Source: Ilyonectria destructans (taxonomy: Eukaryota; Ascomycota; Sordariomycetes; Hypocreales; Nectriaceae). Taken from it: 64,000 bases of DNA. Below, piece by piece: positions 55,062 through 64,000 of this stretch (positions are counted from its first letter, which is position 1; every line of letters begins with the position of its first letter). The stretch is from contig JAHEWK010000024.1 of NCBI GenBank assembly GCA_020740775.1, positions 186,001-250,000 of the forward strand. The letters run 5' to 3'. Under the pieces are notes generated by a model, which was not told the DNA's origin, did not search any database, and saw only the letters and a list, made by a program, of their open reading frames with translations. A program made the position numbers and the translations under genes.

Positions 55062-55219
55062 TACCGTAAAATCTCTGTAAATTTGGTGGCATTAGCGCTG
55101 GGGATAATGGAGTAGATATTCGTTCCCGCTCCTCCTGACCACTCATAGTTGCCAGCTCTGACAAGTAAGTGGATGTTTTGACACGCTAATGCGACTAAAT
55201 TTACAGAGATTTTACGGTA
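55062..55219. mobile_element. Tc1/mariner-type MITE with TA target site
   Basis: The left arm (from 55062, TACCGTAAAATCTCTGTAAA...GGCATTAGCG) and the right arm (55184-55219) are reverse complements over 36 bp with two mismatches, including the flanking TA on both sides. The element is 158 bp and has no coding capacity. The TA flanks and end sequence fit a non-autonomous Tc1/mariner derivative. It sits between the transporter and the esterase. Confidence 0.85.
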
Positions 55220-55659
55220 CACTAGATGGAGGTATGGATTTCCCTACTGATAGCACCCATCGTTGGTAGTGGTGGTCGGATGGTCCAAAATCTAGGGGGT
55301 TGGCTAATATTGGGTATTGTTATCTAGCCAGCGCGCCTCGGCCTACGCCTGACTGTGGCCAATACTGACTGTGCTGAGACACTCCCAATAATCACAATTA
55401 AGTCACGACCTTGGTTACCCACTCCCTCCAACCACTTGTGTCCAGCCTTACCATTGAAACGGCCCCCTAACCCACCTCGACCTTGGCTTTTCAGCTAAAA
55501 TTGGTGCAGGCTGCTGTGAAGTGGAGCCATCATAAGGCAGTTGTTACAACACGGAGTAGTGGTCGCAATAATTATGGGGAGTTGAAAGAAGTTGGATTGT
55601 TGACTACAATACATTTTTCATTATCAAGTTTGGATTCACATCTCAACCTCGCAAGTTTG
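55220..55659. other. Intergenic, no gene seen
   Basis: 3' flank of the esterase gene, to its left the MITE. Nothing else was recognised. Confidence 0.5.
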
Positions 55660-56841
55660 TCAATTTAACTCGTCTTCTCGGCCTAGCAACCACCCCAAGC
55701 CTCGGGTAATATCTGTCACGAACCTTTTGGAGACTGAGTGACTTGGGTAGTCATACCAAAAAACATGTGGTAGGCCTTGGTACACGATGACCTCAGTCTT
55801 GACATGGTTCTGTTTGAGTTCTCTCTCATAGATAAGCGCTTCATCCCTCAGCATATCAGCGCCACATATCTGAAAGAAATGCGGAGGCAGATCCCCATGT
55901 CCAGTCGGCCAAAGCAAGGGGCTCCAAAGAGGAGATGAGAATTCAGGAACCATGACTTGATCGTACATATCAATTGATTTGGAGGTCAATGATAAACCAT
56001 TGCTCAGCACCTGTCGGCTTCGATAAAGGTATTGGTACTTGTCAGGTACGGCTTGTGGCGCTAGGGCTGGGGTCACGTTGAGGTAGACGCCAGTGATCGG
56101 GGGAGAGAGTTTTTCATCTCGAGCCTTATGGATTAGAGGTATTGCAAGGTGGCCTCCAGCGGATGTACCTCCGAGAACGAATCCTTTGAATAAGTTGGCC
56201 CCAAGCGACGAGGCATTGTCAGACAGCTGCTTGTGGTAAGCTTGAGACTTGTTTCACCGACACACAGCAGGATTGAAAACATACCCATCTGATAGCATCC
56301 CAGCAGTCTTCCCAGGGAATAGGAAATCTGATCTCAGGTGCCATTCTATACTCGAGGCTCATTGAGACGCAGTCATATGCCTGGACAGCGCTGATGCAGC
56401 CAGCTGCCTCCATTTCCGCGTTGCCTAAGCAGAATCCGCCACCATGAAGCATGACGATAAGAGGCTTCCCCGAGTTTGGCACGCTCTTTGATCGGTACAC
56501 AAGTGCACGCATCAAGCTGCCGTCCCTAACAGGAATAAAAATCTCGGTCTCAGTAACCGTTCCACCCGTTGCACTGAGCAATTCATCCGCATCTTGTCTA
56601 AACAGAGGGTGCCATCTCTCACGCACTTCGTGAATCTCAGATGCTGACCTTGGGCCGATGAGCCGTGGCTGGATATCTCCCTCAATCATCTGTGACCTAG
56701 ATTAGTCTGCTTTTCACGACTCCGGATAGTTGAAGGTAAAGTCACCTGCTGGAGTTCTATATCTGGCTTGCTGAATTCCTCCCACCTCGTAGGATCATTG
56801 AGTATAGCAGCTTGATCCATCCTGTAAGCTTTTTCCGTCAT
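55660..56841 (-). CDS. HSL-type alpha/beta-hydrolase esterase (355 aa)
   Basis: Exons 56841-56746, 56689-56285 and 56226-55660 join in phase 0 (introns of 56 and 58 bp). HGGGF is the oxyanion-hole motif, LEYRMAPE is the usual following strand, GTSAG holds the nucleophile Ser, DMLRDE the catalytic Asp and LPHVFW the catalytic His, so all parts of a hormone-sensitive-lipase-like carboxylesterase are present. There is no signal peptide, so it is intracellular. It could deacylate an imported sugar ester or a secondary metabolite. The acceptor of the second intron could be three bases different (CAAG or CAG). Confidence 0.88.
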
Positions 56842-57242
56842 ATGGGTTTAAATCGTGCCGAAGAATAATGTGTAAAGATGGAGAGTGAATTGAATAGACA
56901 ATATGGGTACTGGTAAAGTACTCTAGCCGTGTGCTTGATGAGGTTTATTGTCCTTTTCCCGAAATCAACAATTGACGCAATTGACGTAGTTCAATCGAAC
57001 TTACCAGGTCATCAGGAAGCGCCCTGCCCTAGAATCCTACTGTCCTCTTATCAGCGAACCATGATAAGCTGAGCAACGCGAAGCCCAGAAGCCTGATAAC
57101 ACCCATGACTCGCCCAGGGTGGGTGGGGCGTCGCCTAATTGAAGGATGTAGCGGAGCAAATCCTATGATATCTCGACTACGATTCGGCACGATGCTACGT
57201 GGGTCTGAACTCGGCAAATTCCCATAACTTCCCCTCAGCGAT
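56842..57242. promoter_or_regulatory. Divergent promoter, esterase / Zn2Cys6 regulator
   Basis: About 400 bp lie between the esterase ATG (leftward) and the regulator ATG (rightward). Inspection found no certain CGG triplet pair, although CGG-containing stretches occur; a regulated divergent pair is inference. Confidence 0.4.
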
Positions 57243-59111
57243 ATGAATGAGCCGCGGCCCGACACAAGGAATCAATCCCTGAGTCTAACATGCCAGACCC
57301 ATCGCCAACGGAACGAGAACATGCGTTCCAATGCTTCCCAGTCGCCCTCCACACCGCCCAATAACCAAAGTCCCCAGGCTCAAGGATTGCGTTCTCGATT
57401 GGGCTGCTGGAATTGCCGCGAAAAGAAGGTCAAATGTGACGAACAGCGACCGACGTGCCATCGCTGCATCCGCCTAAACCGGGTCTGTGACTACCGCGAG
57501 CGACCACGCAAGCCATACATTCGACAAAAAAGAACGACTACCTCGGTTGCTGGCGTGGCTAATAATAATGGAGAATCAACCCTCCCTACGTCTCGACCAA
57601 CACCCCATTCGCCTATTTCAGTCAGTCGGGATGCCTATCCTGAGAGAGACGATCTGCCCCCCAACGAGGCGGGAAACGCAGTCGACCCGTCCAATTGTGA
57701 CCTGAGCCCGCAGCTATTATGTTATCCTGAAGCCTCACTGACATCTGCGTGCGCGAACATCGTTCTCTCGCCGTCCGACAATGCAGCAATACATCATTTC
57801 CGGGCTACCATCTCAATCGAAGTGGATACTAAAGTTGTCGAGCACTCAGGTCCAGCTATTGTTTGGGCGCTGGCACAACGGAGTCCCTTGGTTCTTCATA
57901 TGGTATGTGCCTTTGGTGGGCAGAGACGCTCGTACGAGGAATCCTTACCGGCGGAGGAAGCCCAGGCCTGTCGTTCGGAGGCGATGGAGCATTACGGAGC
58001 AGCTTTGACCCTCTTGACTGCGGCGACTAGACAAACGATGCAATCCTCGGAATTCGACGACATTCTTGCGGCTCTTTGGCTCATGATCTCATATGAGCAG
58101 AGGTTTGGGGATGGGTGTGGTGTTGGTCTGATCGCCCACTTCCAAGGGGCCGCTGCTTTGCTTCGAGAGCGATTACAGAGTATCCGAGACATCATGAATG
58201 CAGACCAGTCAAACTCAGTGCCTGGGTCATCTTTTCTAAGCTCTGATCCCCAGCAAAACTTTGGATCCCTATCTCCACTTGGCTGTCGGATAATCTGCTG
58301 GATCGCGATGTCTGACGGTGGTGCTGCTTTTCATGGACTGGGAGGCGAGTTCAATAGCTTCCTGGGCAATATTGCCTTTGAAGATGATGATCACGCCATT
58401 TCCTCACGGCTTCGAACATTTGTTGCACTGTACAGACACTCAAACCTTCTGTATCGAGATATATGGGGCGCATCTTACCCACAAGACCAGATTTTGGAGG
58501 ATTTGGAATCAGCAGCCCTTCTCAATATGCAGGCCGAGACAGGCCAGCTCCGATACATGCTATCTCAGCTCCCAAAGATTGATGATGCGTGCCGCACAGG
58601 ACCACGGAGCCCTTTTGTGCAAATGGAACGTGCCATCCAGGACGTGAGGAACCGATATAGCGAATACCTCGAAGCGGCTTGTCTGTTGGAACTTCCCCAG
58701 CATGAGCACCGGCAAAGGTTCGTTATGAACACACGTTGCATCGTTCCCTTCTTCTTGGCTGTGGTGCTCTGCTTCAACCGCATCACCAACACATCGAGCC
58801 TTCTAAACATCGAGCAAAGAGCGGCGCTGCGGGACATAATGAATTTGGCATTCAAGACGCTGAATGATGAAGGAGAAATCTCGATGGTTCGACTGGCTTG
58901 GCCCTTGTTTGTAGTGGCTCTGGAGTCCGATGACATGATGCACCAGTCTTGGATTCTGGAGAGGTACAACTGTCTTCAATGTAGGGGAGAAAATTACCGC
59001 AGAGCTCGGGAGACTCTCCGCATCGCGTTCACGGAACAAAAATTGGGAGAAAGACGGATTGACGGAGCAGAGCTTCTCAGAAGAGAGGGAACCGATAAGT
59101 TTGTGATCTAA
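57243..59111 (+). CDS. Zn2Cys6 transcription factor (622 aa)
   Basis: The intronless frame contains the binuclear cluster CWNCREKKVKCDEQRPTC followed by HRCIRLNRVCDY (CX2CX6CX6CX2CX6C), near residues 58-85. A basic linker (RPRKPYIRQKR) follows, then a long helical fungal-regulator region (SPSDNAAIHHF, ALWLMISYEQRFGD, HFQGAAALL). It should be a nuclear DNA-binding activator or repressor. The divergent esterase and the next sugar porter are its natural candidate targets. An alternative start is the Met at 57321, still upstream of the cluster. Confidence 0.9.
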   Translation: MNEPRPDTRNQSLSLTCQTHRQRNENMRSNASQSPSTPPNNQSPQAQGLRSRLGCWNCREKKVKCDEQRPTCHRCIRLNRVCDYRERPRKPYIRQKRTTTSVAGVANNNGESTLPTSRPTPHSPISVSRDAYPERDDLPPNEAGNAVDPSNCDLSPQLLCYPEASLTSACANIVLSPSDNAAIHHFRATISIEVDTKVVEHSGPAIVWALAQRSPLVLHMVCAFGGQRRSYEESLPAEEAQACRSEAMEHYGAALTLLTAATRQTMQSSEFDDILAALWLMISYEQRFGDGCGVGLIAHFQGAAALLRERLQSIRDIMNADQSNSVPGSSFLSSDPQQNFGSLSPLGCRIICWIAMSDGGAAFHGLGGEFNSFLGNIAFEDDDHAISSRLRTFVALYRHSNLLYRDIWGASYPQDQILEDLESAALLNMQAETGQLRYMLSQLPKIDDACRTGPRSPFVQMERAIQDVRNRYSEYLEAACLLELPQHEHRQRFVMNTRCIVPFFLAVVLCFNRITNTSSLLNIEQRAALRDIMNLAFKTLNDEGEISMVRLAWPLFVVALESDDMMHQSWILERYNCLQCRGENYRRARETLRIAFTEQKLGERRIDGAELLRREGTDKFVI

Positions 59112-59961
59112 GGCTCAAGCCATCTAAGGAGACCAAATCTTTGTGTGAAAGACTTTTAGGCTATGTCTTACATATAGAATCGACTGATACTGTCGTTATG
59201 ATTAACTTGCATTCTCAAATGTATATTGCTTATCAACATCATCCTGGTCGGAATCCCTCACACATCTCAAAGATATGCATATGCCATGTAGAGGCATAGC
59301 AAAGGATTAAAGGGAAAACAAACTTATCAAACAACCGGTGACGTGGTGTGCAAGTCAGGACAGGGGACGAAATGAAGGAGTAAATTGAACCGAACAAGCC
59401 GCGGAACCCCAGACCAAGCTAGCCTTATGTACTACCAGGAAGCGCTCGGGAATGGATCATCACACGTATGAGTTGAATGACAGACCCAGTCATCGACCTA
59501 CCTGAGACGTGTGTGCCCCACGTACATATTGATAACACGGATAGTTGTCAGACAGTTGACTAATTCTTCATCTGCATTGTTCATGAAATCCGATTCATCC
59601 CGGTTGGCAATTGATCACCTTGCCAGGGTGGTGGGGACTCGCCTATCTATCGGCACGGTCGGCTAATGCTGACTTATTCGCACTCAAGTCCTGTGGGCTA
59701 AATAGCCCAAGGCAACAATCTGGAAGCACCTCCTGCGCCTCCTGAGTCTACTTCCCCACTCGTAGATGCGATCGCCGAACCCCCTTGCGTCAGCGCAGAG
59801 ACCGATGTTTTACCAGATCGAACGATGCTTTTTGCTCATCTGCACAGTATATTATATTTAAAGGCAACCCTACATTCTTTGAAGCTTAGATACCACAATC
59901 CTGCAAGTCCTTCTCGCGACAATTCTGAATCAGATCTCTCACTTTCTTCACGCGACCCACA
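59112..59961. other. Intergenic, no gene seen
   Basis: 3' flank of the regulator and promoter of the DUF1479 gene. TATATTAT-like sequence is present near 59849. Confidence 0.5.
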
Positions 59962-61436
59962 ATGCTACTTGTTAATGAAAAGCAAATTAGGTAAGACTTC
60001 TTATTATCACTCAATTCATTCCCACTAACCCCAGCAGCACTCCTTTGCTGGACCAGAGATTCTCTGTTCTCAAGAAATCCTTGGTCAAGCCAGAACACAA
60101 GCAAAAGGTGATTGAGTCTTACAACAGACTTGTGCAAATCCTCAAGTCGGAAGTCGACCTCATTGAACAAAATGGACCCTCGATGGTCCCTGAAATTGAC
60201 TTTGAAGATGTGCGAGCTAACAGTAAGACCCATGCCCTAAGATTCGCTTCTCCCGTGTGCTAACAAGACAATTGCTCCCAAGGCGGTGAACTACCGTCTG
60301 CATTCGCCGATCTCGTCCGTGAGCGAGGCTGTGTGATCCTGCGCAACGTCGTGCCGGAAGAGCAAGCCGTACAATGGGAGACGGCACTCAAGGCGTACGT
60401 CAGACGTCATCCTGGGGTTGGTGGCTATCCAAAGAACCGGCCAGCTGGTTGGAACGTGTTTTGGACCGAGCCACAGGTGCAAATGCGGTCTCACCCTGAG
60501 GTCATGAGGGCTATGAAGAGCGTCTCTAGACTCTGGCACGTATCTGACCCGTCAACGGAAATTGACCTGGACAGCCAAATTGTGTATCCAGATAGAATCC
60601 GCATCCGCTATCCTACCGACGATCCTGGCCAATTCCCTCTTGCACCCCACTTGGATAGTGGTGCGATTGAAAGATGGGAAGATGAGATTAACCGATTGAA
60701 CTTTGCTTCTATCTTCGAAGGCAACTGGCCTCACTGGGACGCTTGGGCAGCCGACTTTCGAGTTGACGCTAAAAGTGATCTTTATGAGGTTGGCGGGATA
60801 TCCTGCTCCGCCTGGAGAAGCCTTCAGGGGTGGCTTTCCCTCTCGCATACCAATACTGGAGAAGGAACCTTACGACTACTGCCCAATCTTAAGCTATCTA
60901 TGGCGTATATTATGCTTCGCCCACTATTTCACTGTGGAGAGTATGATGACTCCCTACCTACATTTCCTGGGGCGGCGCCAGGGGACACTCAGTTCTTTCC
61001 TACATCCCAGCACCACCCCGACTTAGCACTCGGCCGTGCCATCGTCGGCATTCCCCCAGTACGGCCCGGTGACTATGTCTTTTGGCATTGCGACTTAGTC
61101 CATGGTGTGGATGCGACCAATCCAGGCGTTAACGATTCTACTGTCTTCTATAACGCTTGCAACCCCCTGACTCCTTACAACATCGAATCTCTTCTGTCCA
61201 CACGAGAAGCTTTCAGCAAAGGCGAGGTACCAACAGACTTTGTTCGGAGCCATGACGGTGAAAAGGAGTTCACCCATGATGACTGTGGAGCTAAGAGGGA
61301 AAATGTGTTGTCTGAAGATGGGGAGAGAGCTTTGGGCTTACGATCATTTGATGAAGATGAAACTGGATTGACAGAAGGCCAGCGAGATATTAGAAGGCTA
61401 GCTAATATCAGATTGCAGCTGCATTGTAAGAACTAG
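59962..61436 (+). CDS. DUF1479 (YbiU-like) putative Fe(II)/2-oxoglutarate oxygenase
   Basis: Exons 59962-59990, 60035-60222 and 60283-61436 join in phase to 456 residues. The first exon codes only ten residues (MLLVNEKQI). Its acceptor may be at 60034 or three bases later. The family pattern is clear: GCVILRNVVPEEQA, GGYPKNRPAGWNVFWTEPQ, IRIRYPTDDPGQFPLAPHLD (with the HxD metal pair), GWLSLSHTNTGEGTLRLLP, RPGDYVFWHCDLVHGVD (the distal His) and FYNACNPLTPYN. The fold is the 2-oxoglutarate oxygenase double-stranded beta-helix, cytosolic; the substrate is unknown. Confidence 0.88.
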
Positions 61437-61635
61437 AGATGAAGAGAATTGATTCATTTTATCCTTTTAGGAATAAATTGATTACTCTAGCAGCAGGTTG
61501 ATATAGTAAAAACAACACATGTTGTAGGCTTTCTTAACTTCTAATCCCGGAATGATCGAGTTCGGGGCTGGGCTTTTGTGTAGGCAAACCAGCCTGGCGC
61601 CGTTCAGTGTTAACCTTTGATGCTTGGAATTTTAG

Positions 61636-62222
61636 ATGCTTTACGGCTCCCTTTTGAGTATTTTGCTATATACTGAGATATTTCGAGGCCTCTCAGATAT
61701 GTATAGGGACGCCGCGGTTTGGGTAATTCGCCCGGGGATGAAGATGCTCGACCGGATTCAGGAGTTAGTTCTGTATGATCCGCGAGAAGCACAGCAGGTA
61801 AGGATGGCCCCGTTTGAGTCCCGTATTTTTTACTTCACACCGATGTAATGTAACTTTCAATGAGTAAACCTACACGGGTGGTTGGGTCTGATAAGGCTGA
61901 ACCAGTAACTCGGTCAAATGGGCAAGAGTTTTGCTGATGAGGTGAAGGGGCTTGTCGAATCGGTAAGACACAATGTACCCAAACGTACTGTCGTCTGATA
62001 AAACGTTAACTCTTCCCTTTTACTTGGCAGAAACAAAGCGATGTGTTCGAGGGGCTGCAATTCGAGGCGGCGGCAGCGGCAAGCTCTCTAGAGTCATTTG
62101 GTATCAGCCCTGCCTTAGCTGCGAGCCGTGGCATCGCTGCCTCAATTGAGACTTCAAAGAAGTTCGCCATGGTGGGCATTGGGAGTCAGGCCGGTATCTC
62201 ACTCGACAGATTGGAGATATGA
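61636..62222 (+). CDS. Possible small helical Ala-rich protein (129 aa)
   Basis: Exons 61636-61797, 61927-61962 and 62031-62222 join in phase 0 (donors GTAAGG and GTAAGA, acceptors CAAG and GGCAG). The first part has MLDRIQELVLYDPREAQQ. The rest, SFADEVKGLVES then KQSDVFEGLQFEAAAAASSL and SRGIAASIETSKKFAMVGIG, is an Ala/Ser-rich amphipathic helical tail without signal peptide. No domain was recognised. The first intron is 129 bp, longer than others in the window, so exon 1 is the weakest part. Confidence 0.45.
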
Positions 62223-62824
62223 CCGCCCTGTAAAGCGGGGGTGATTCTTCGAGCAACGATGAGTGGTAGGAGGATTGTATTGGGTAGACCTACGCGGGTT
62301 AAGCGAGTTGGCCCCCAGCGGCACCTTATTTAAGCTTATAGAGTATTTCCATGAGCAATAAAATACAACATCTGGAATAACTTTGCCAATCAACTGCGAT
62401 TGCAAGTTGGGGTGGTGGATCTTGACCCATCCCAAACCCAGAGGAAAGAATCCCGGTATTGTTCATCCGCTCTGAATAATCCTCTCCACCTTTTTAGTGG
62501 CGTGAGGTGCATTTCTCCTCCCAAGCACGTCGTACTGAAGCAAGTTAGCCCGAGCTGAAGCGAGTTAGTCCGCACTGCCGCACCTGACTCGGTTTTGCGT
62601 GCGGGGACTCAACTGTGGGGGAATGCAGAGTAATGCAGAGTCGTATTAGTGTAGACTCTTATTAGCGCAAGTTCGTATGCATCCCTGAAGCCGATAACCG
62701 GGGGTGGGACGGGGTATGTGGCTCGCCCATTTCCCCCAGAACATGGCCAGACTTGGTGCGGACTTACCCCGAGATCCCAACTCCTCCCGTTCCGTCACGC
62801 GTTAACCCGTCACTGCGCTGCAGA
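62223..62824. other. Intergenic, no gene seen
   Basis: Promoter region of the second regulator. It contains two short direct repeats around 62540-62570 (GAAGCAAGTTAGCCCGAGCTG / GAAGCGAGTTAGTCCGCACTG). No operator was assigned. Confidence 0.45.
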
Positions 62825-64000
62825 ATGAATGCGGACACGCTCAACGCCCGAGCCGAAGAGGCTGATGGTTCGGCTGCCGGCCCCGAGTCCGTTCTGGCTT
62901 GCAATTGTTGCCGCCGGCGCAAGCTGCGGTGCTCCCGCGAGCTGCCCGTTTGCCAGCAATGCCGCAAGACTGGTGAGTCTAACTTGATCCTGATGCAAGC
63001 CTCAGGCTACGGCGGTGTGCTCACTGCACGTTATTAGGGAGCGAGTGCGAGTACAAGGGAGAGAAGAGCAGGCCGGGCATGAAACCAGGTGCTATAGAGA
63101 ACCTTCATCGCCGACTAGGTAAGACACGGGTAATTCACGCTCAAATATGCGTCTTGACTAATACGGCAACAGACAGCTTAGAGACATCCATCGAGGAGTT
63201 GAAATCACAACCTGGCCAGCGACACTATGGTGGAGACATTCCGTCAAACGGTGGAAGTAGCATCTTGTCGCTCCTCGCTCAAGAGCTCCAGCGGCTCAAC
63301 GACAGGTCCATCCACGGTGTAACTGACCAACACCAAACATCGCTTGCTTTCAATGATACCCCGGCCTATGAAGTCCCAACCATTCCTCGGAAGCGGAGGC
63401 GCACGGATGGAGATCTGCCACCGCCTTCTCACGACGTCCATGACGCTCACGATGCACATGATCCACACGATGCGAGCGGTATGCCACCACTACCACCCAA
63501 TTCGGTGATGGAGGTTGTCATCGAGACATATTTTAGTCATGTGCATCCCTGGATTCCCATGCTGCAGAAAGCCAGGTTTCATCAGAGGCTTTCAGACACT
63601 GCGGAACGACCCAAGCTATTGGTTATTTTGCAGGCCATGATGGTGGCCGCCACAAGATACGTTGATGCCGACACCGTCGGCGGCGGTCTGTTATCCAAAC
63701 GGGAACTGGATATCGCGAGAAACTGGGTGATATCCACGGCGATAAGCTCTCTTGTCATTGAAAGCCTCCAGGCCTTGACTATTATCGCATTCAACGATGT
63801 ACGTGCTATCTCCCATCCCCGCCTGGATGCAATGCTGACATTTCGCAGATCGGAAACGGCATGGAGATGCGCGCGTGGTCAGTAATCGGATCATTAACAC
63901 GAACTGTCGAATACCTACAACTCACCGTCGAAAGCGAAGAGGCAGAAAGACCACCGCTATCCAAACCCTTTGTGTCCCTCTCCCCCCACGACGAATGCGT
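62825..64000 (+). CDS. Zn2Cys6 transcription factor, cut by the window end
   Basis: Exons 62825-62972, 63038-63118, 63173-63798 and 63849 to the window end join in phase (introns of 65, 54 and 50 bp). The cluster CNCCRRRKLRCSRELPVCQQ continues across the first intron into CRKTGSECEY, giving CX2CX6CX6CX2CX6C. A His/Asp-rich stretch (DVHDAHDAHDPHDAS) precedes VVIETYFSHVHPWIPML, the start of the fungal transcription-factor middle domain, and DIGNGMEMRAWSVIGSL follows in exon 4. The C-terminus is outside the window. Targets are unknown. Confidence 0.88.

Overview
The window is nuclear DNA of a filamentous ascomycete (Pezizomycotina; a Sordariomycete is the best guess, the genus is not determined). 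The evidence is a run of short introns (44-68 bp, one possible exception of 129 bp) with GT donors, CTRAC/CTNAC-like branch sites and AG acceptors, plus fungus-specific families: FunK1 kinase, GH75 chitosanase, Zn2Cys6 regulators, DUF1479, DUF1593 and fungal sugar porters. Exons given here were joined by hand from splice signals and phase; none is backed by RNA.

1-5.4 kb is a transposon graveyard. It holds an N-terminal hAT piece on the minus strand, a palindromic MITE abutting a Ty1/copia RNase H tail with its 3' LTR, a large hAT transposase body, a 72-bp TTCGAATC-type tandem repeat, and the 5' half of a Tc1/mariner element.

5.9-20.3 kb is an accessory block of repeat-rich and signalling genes. 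It has a membrane-anchored ankyrin protein with about 23 nearly identical repeats, a divergent FunK1 kinase gene, an 872-bp non-autonomous hAT element with intact TIRs and an 8-bp target duplication, a Pif1-like helicase remnant, and a TPR-CHAT protein whose protease domain stops right after the histidine motif. 20.3-26 kb is gene-poor, with a small Cys-rich protein and an FG-like low-complexity protein interrupted by a TGA or a weak intron.

26.9-47 kb carries a GPI-type GH75 chitosanase, a Cys-rich single-pass membrane protein, and a divergent pair: a 7-exon protein joining a trypsin-like domain with intact triad to a two-helix membrane tail, and a single-helix membrane protein sharing its 0.55-kb promoter. 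Then come an alpha-glucoside-type transporter next to a DUF1593 hydrolase-like protein, a Helo-like N-terminal domain protein without an NTPase, a C2H2-like fragment and a small multi-pass protein.

48-64 kb has a large Ser/Thr/Pro/Glu-rich nuclear-type protein with an apparent +1 frameshift, then a likely catabolic group (sugar porter, HSL-type esterase, Zn2Cys6 regulator) with a TA-flanked MITE inside it, a DUF1479 oxygenase-like protein, a small Ala-rich protein, and a second Zn2Cys6 regulator cut by the window end.

The best candidate for something undescribed is the divergent protease/membrane pair at 31.8-37.1 kb. The ankyrin/FunK1/TPR-CHAT block resembles a fungal conflict or self-recognition island.
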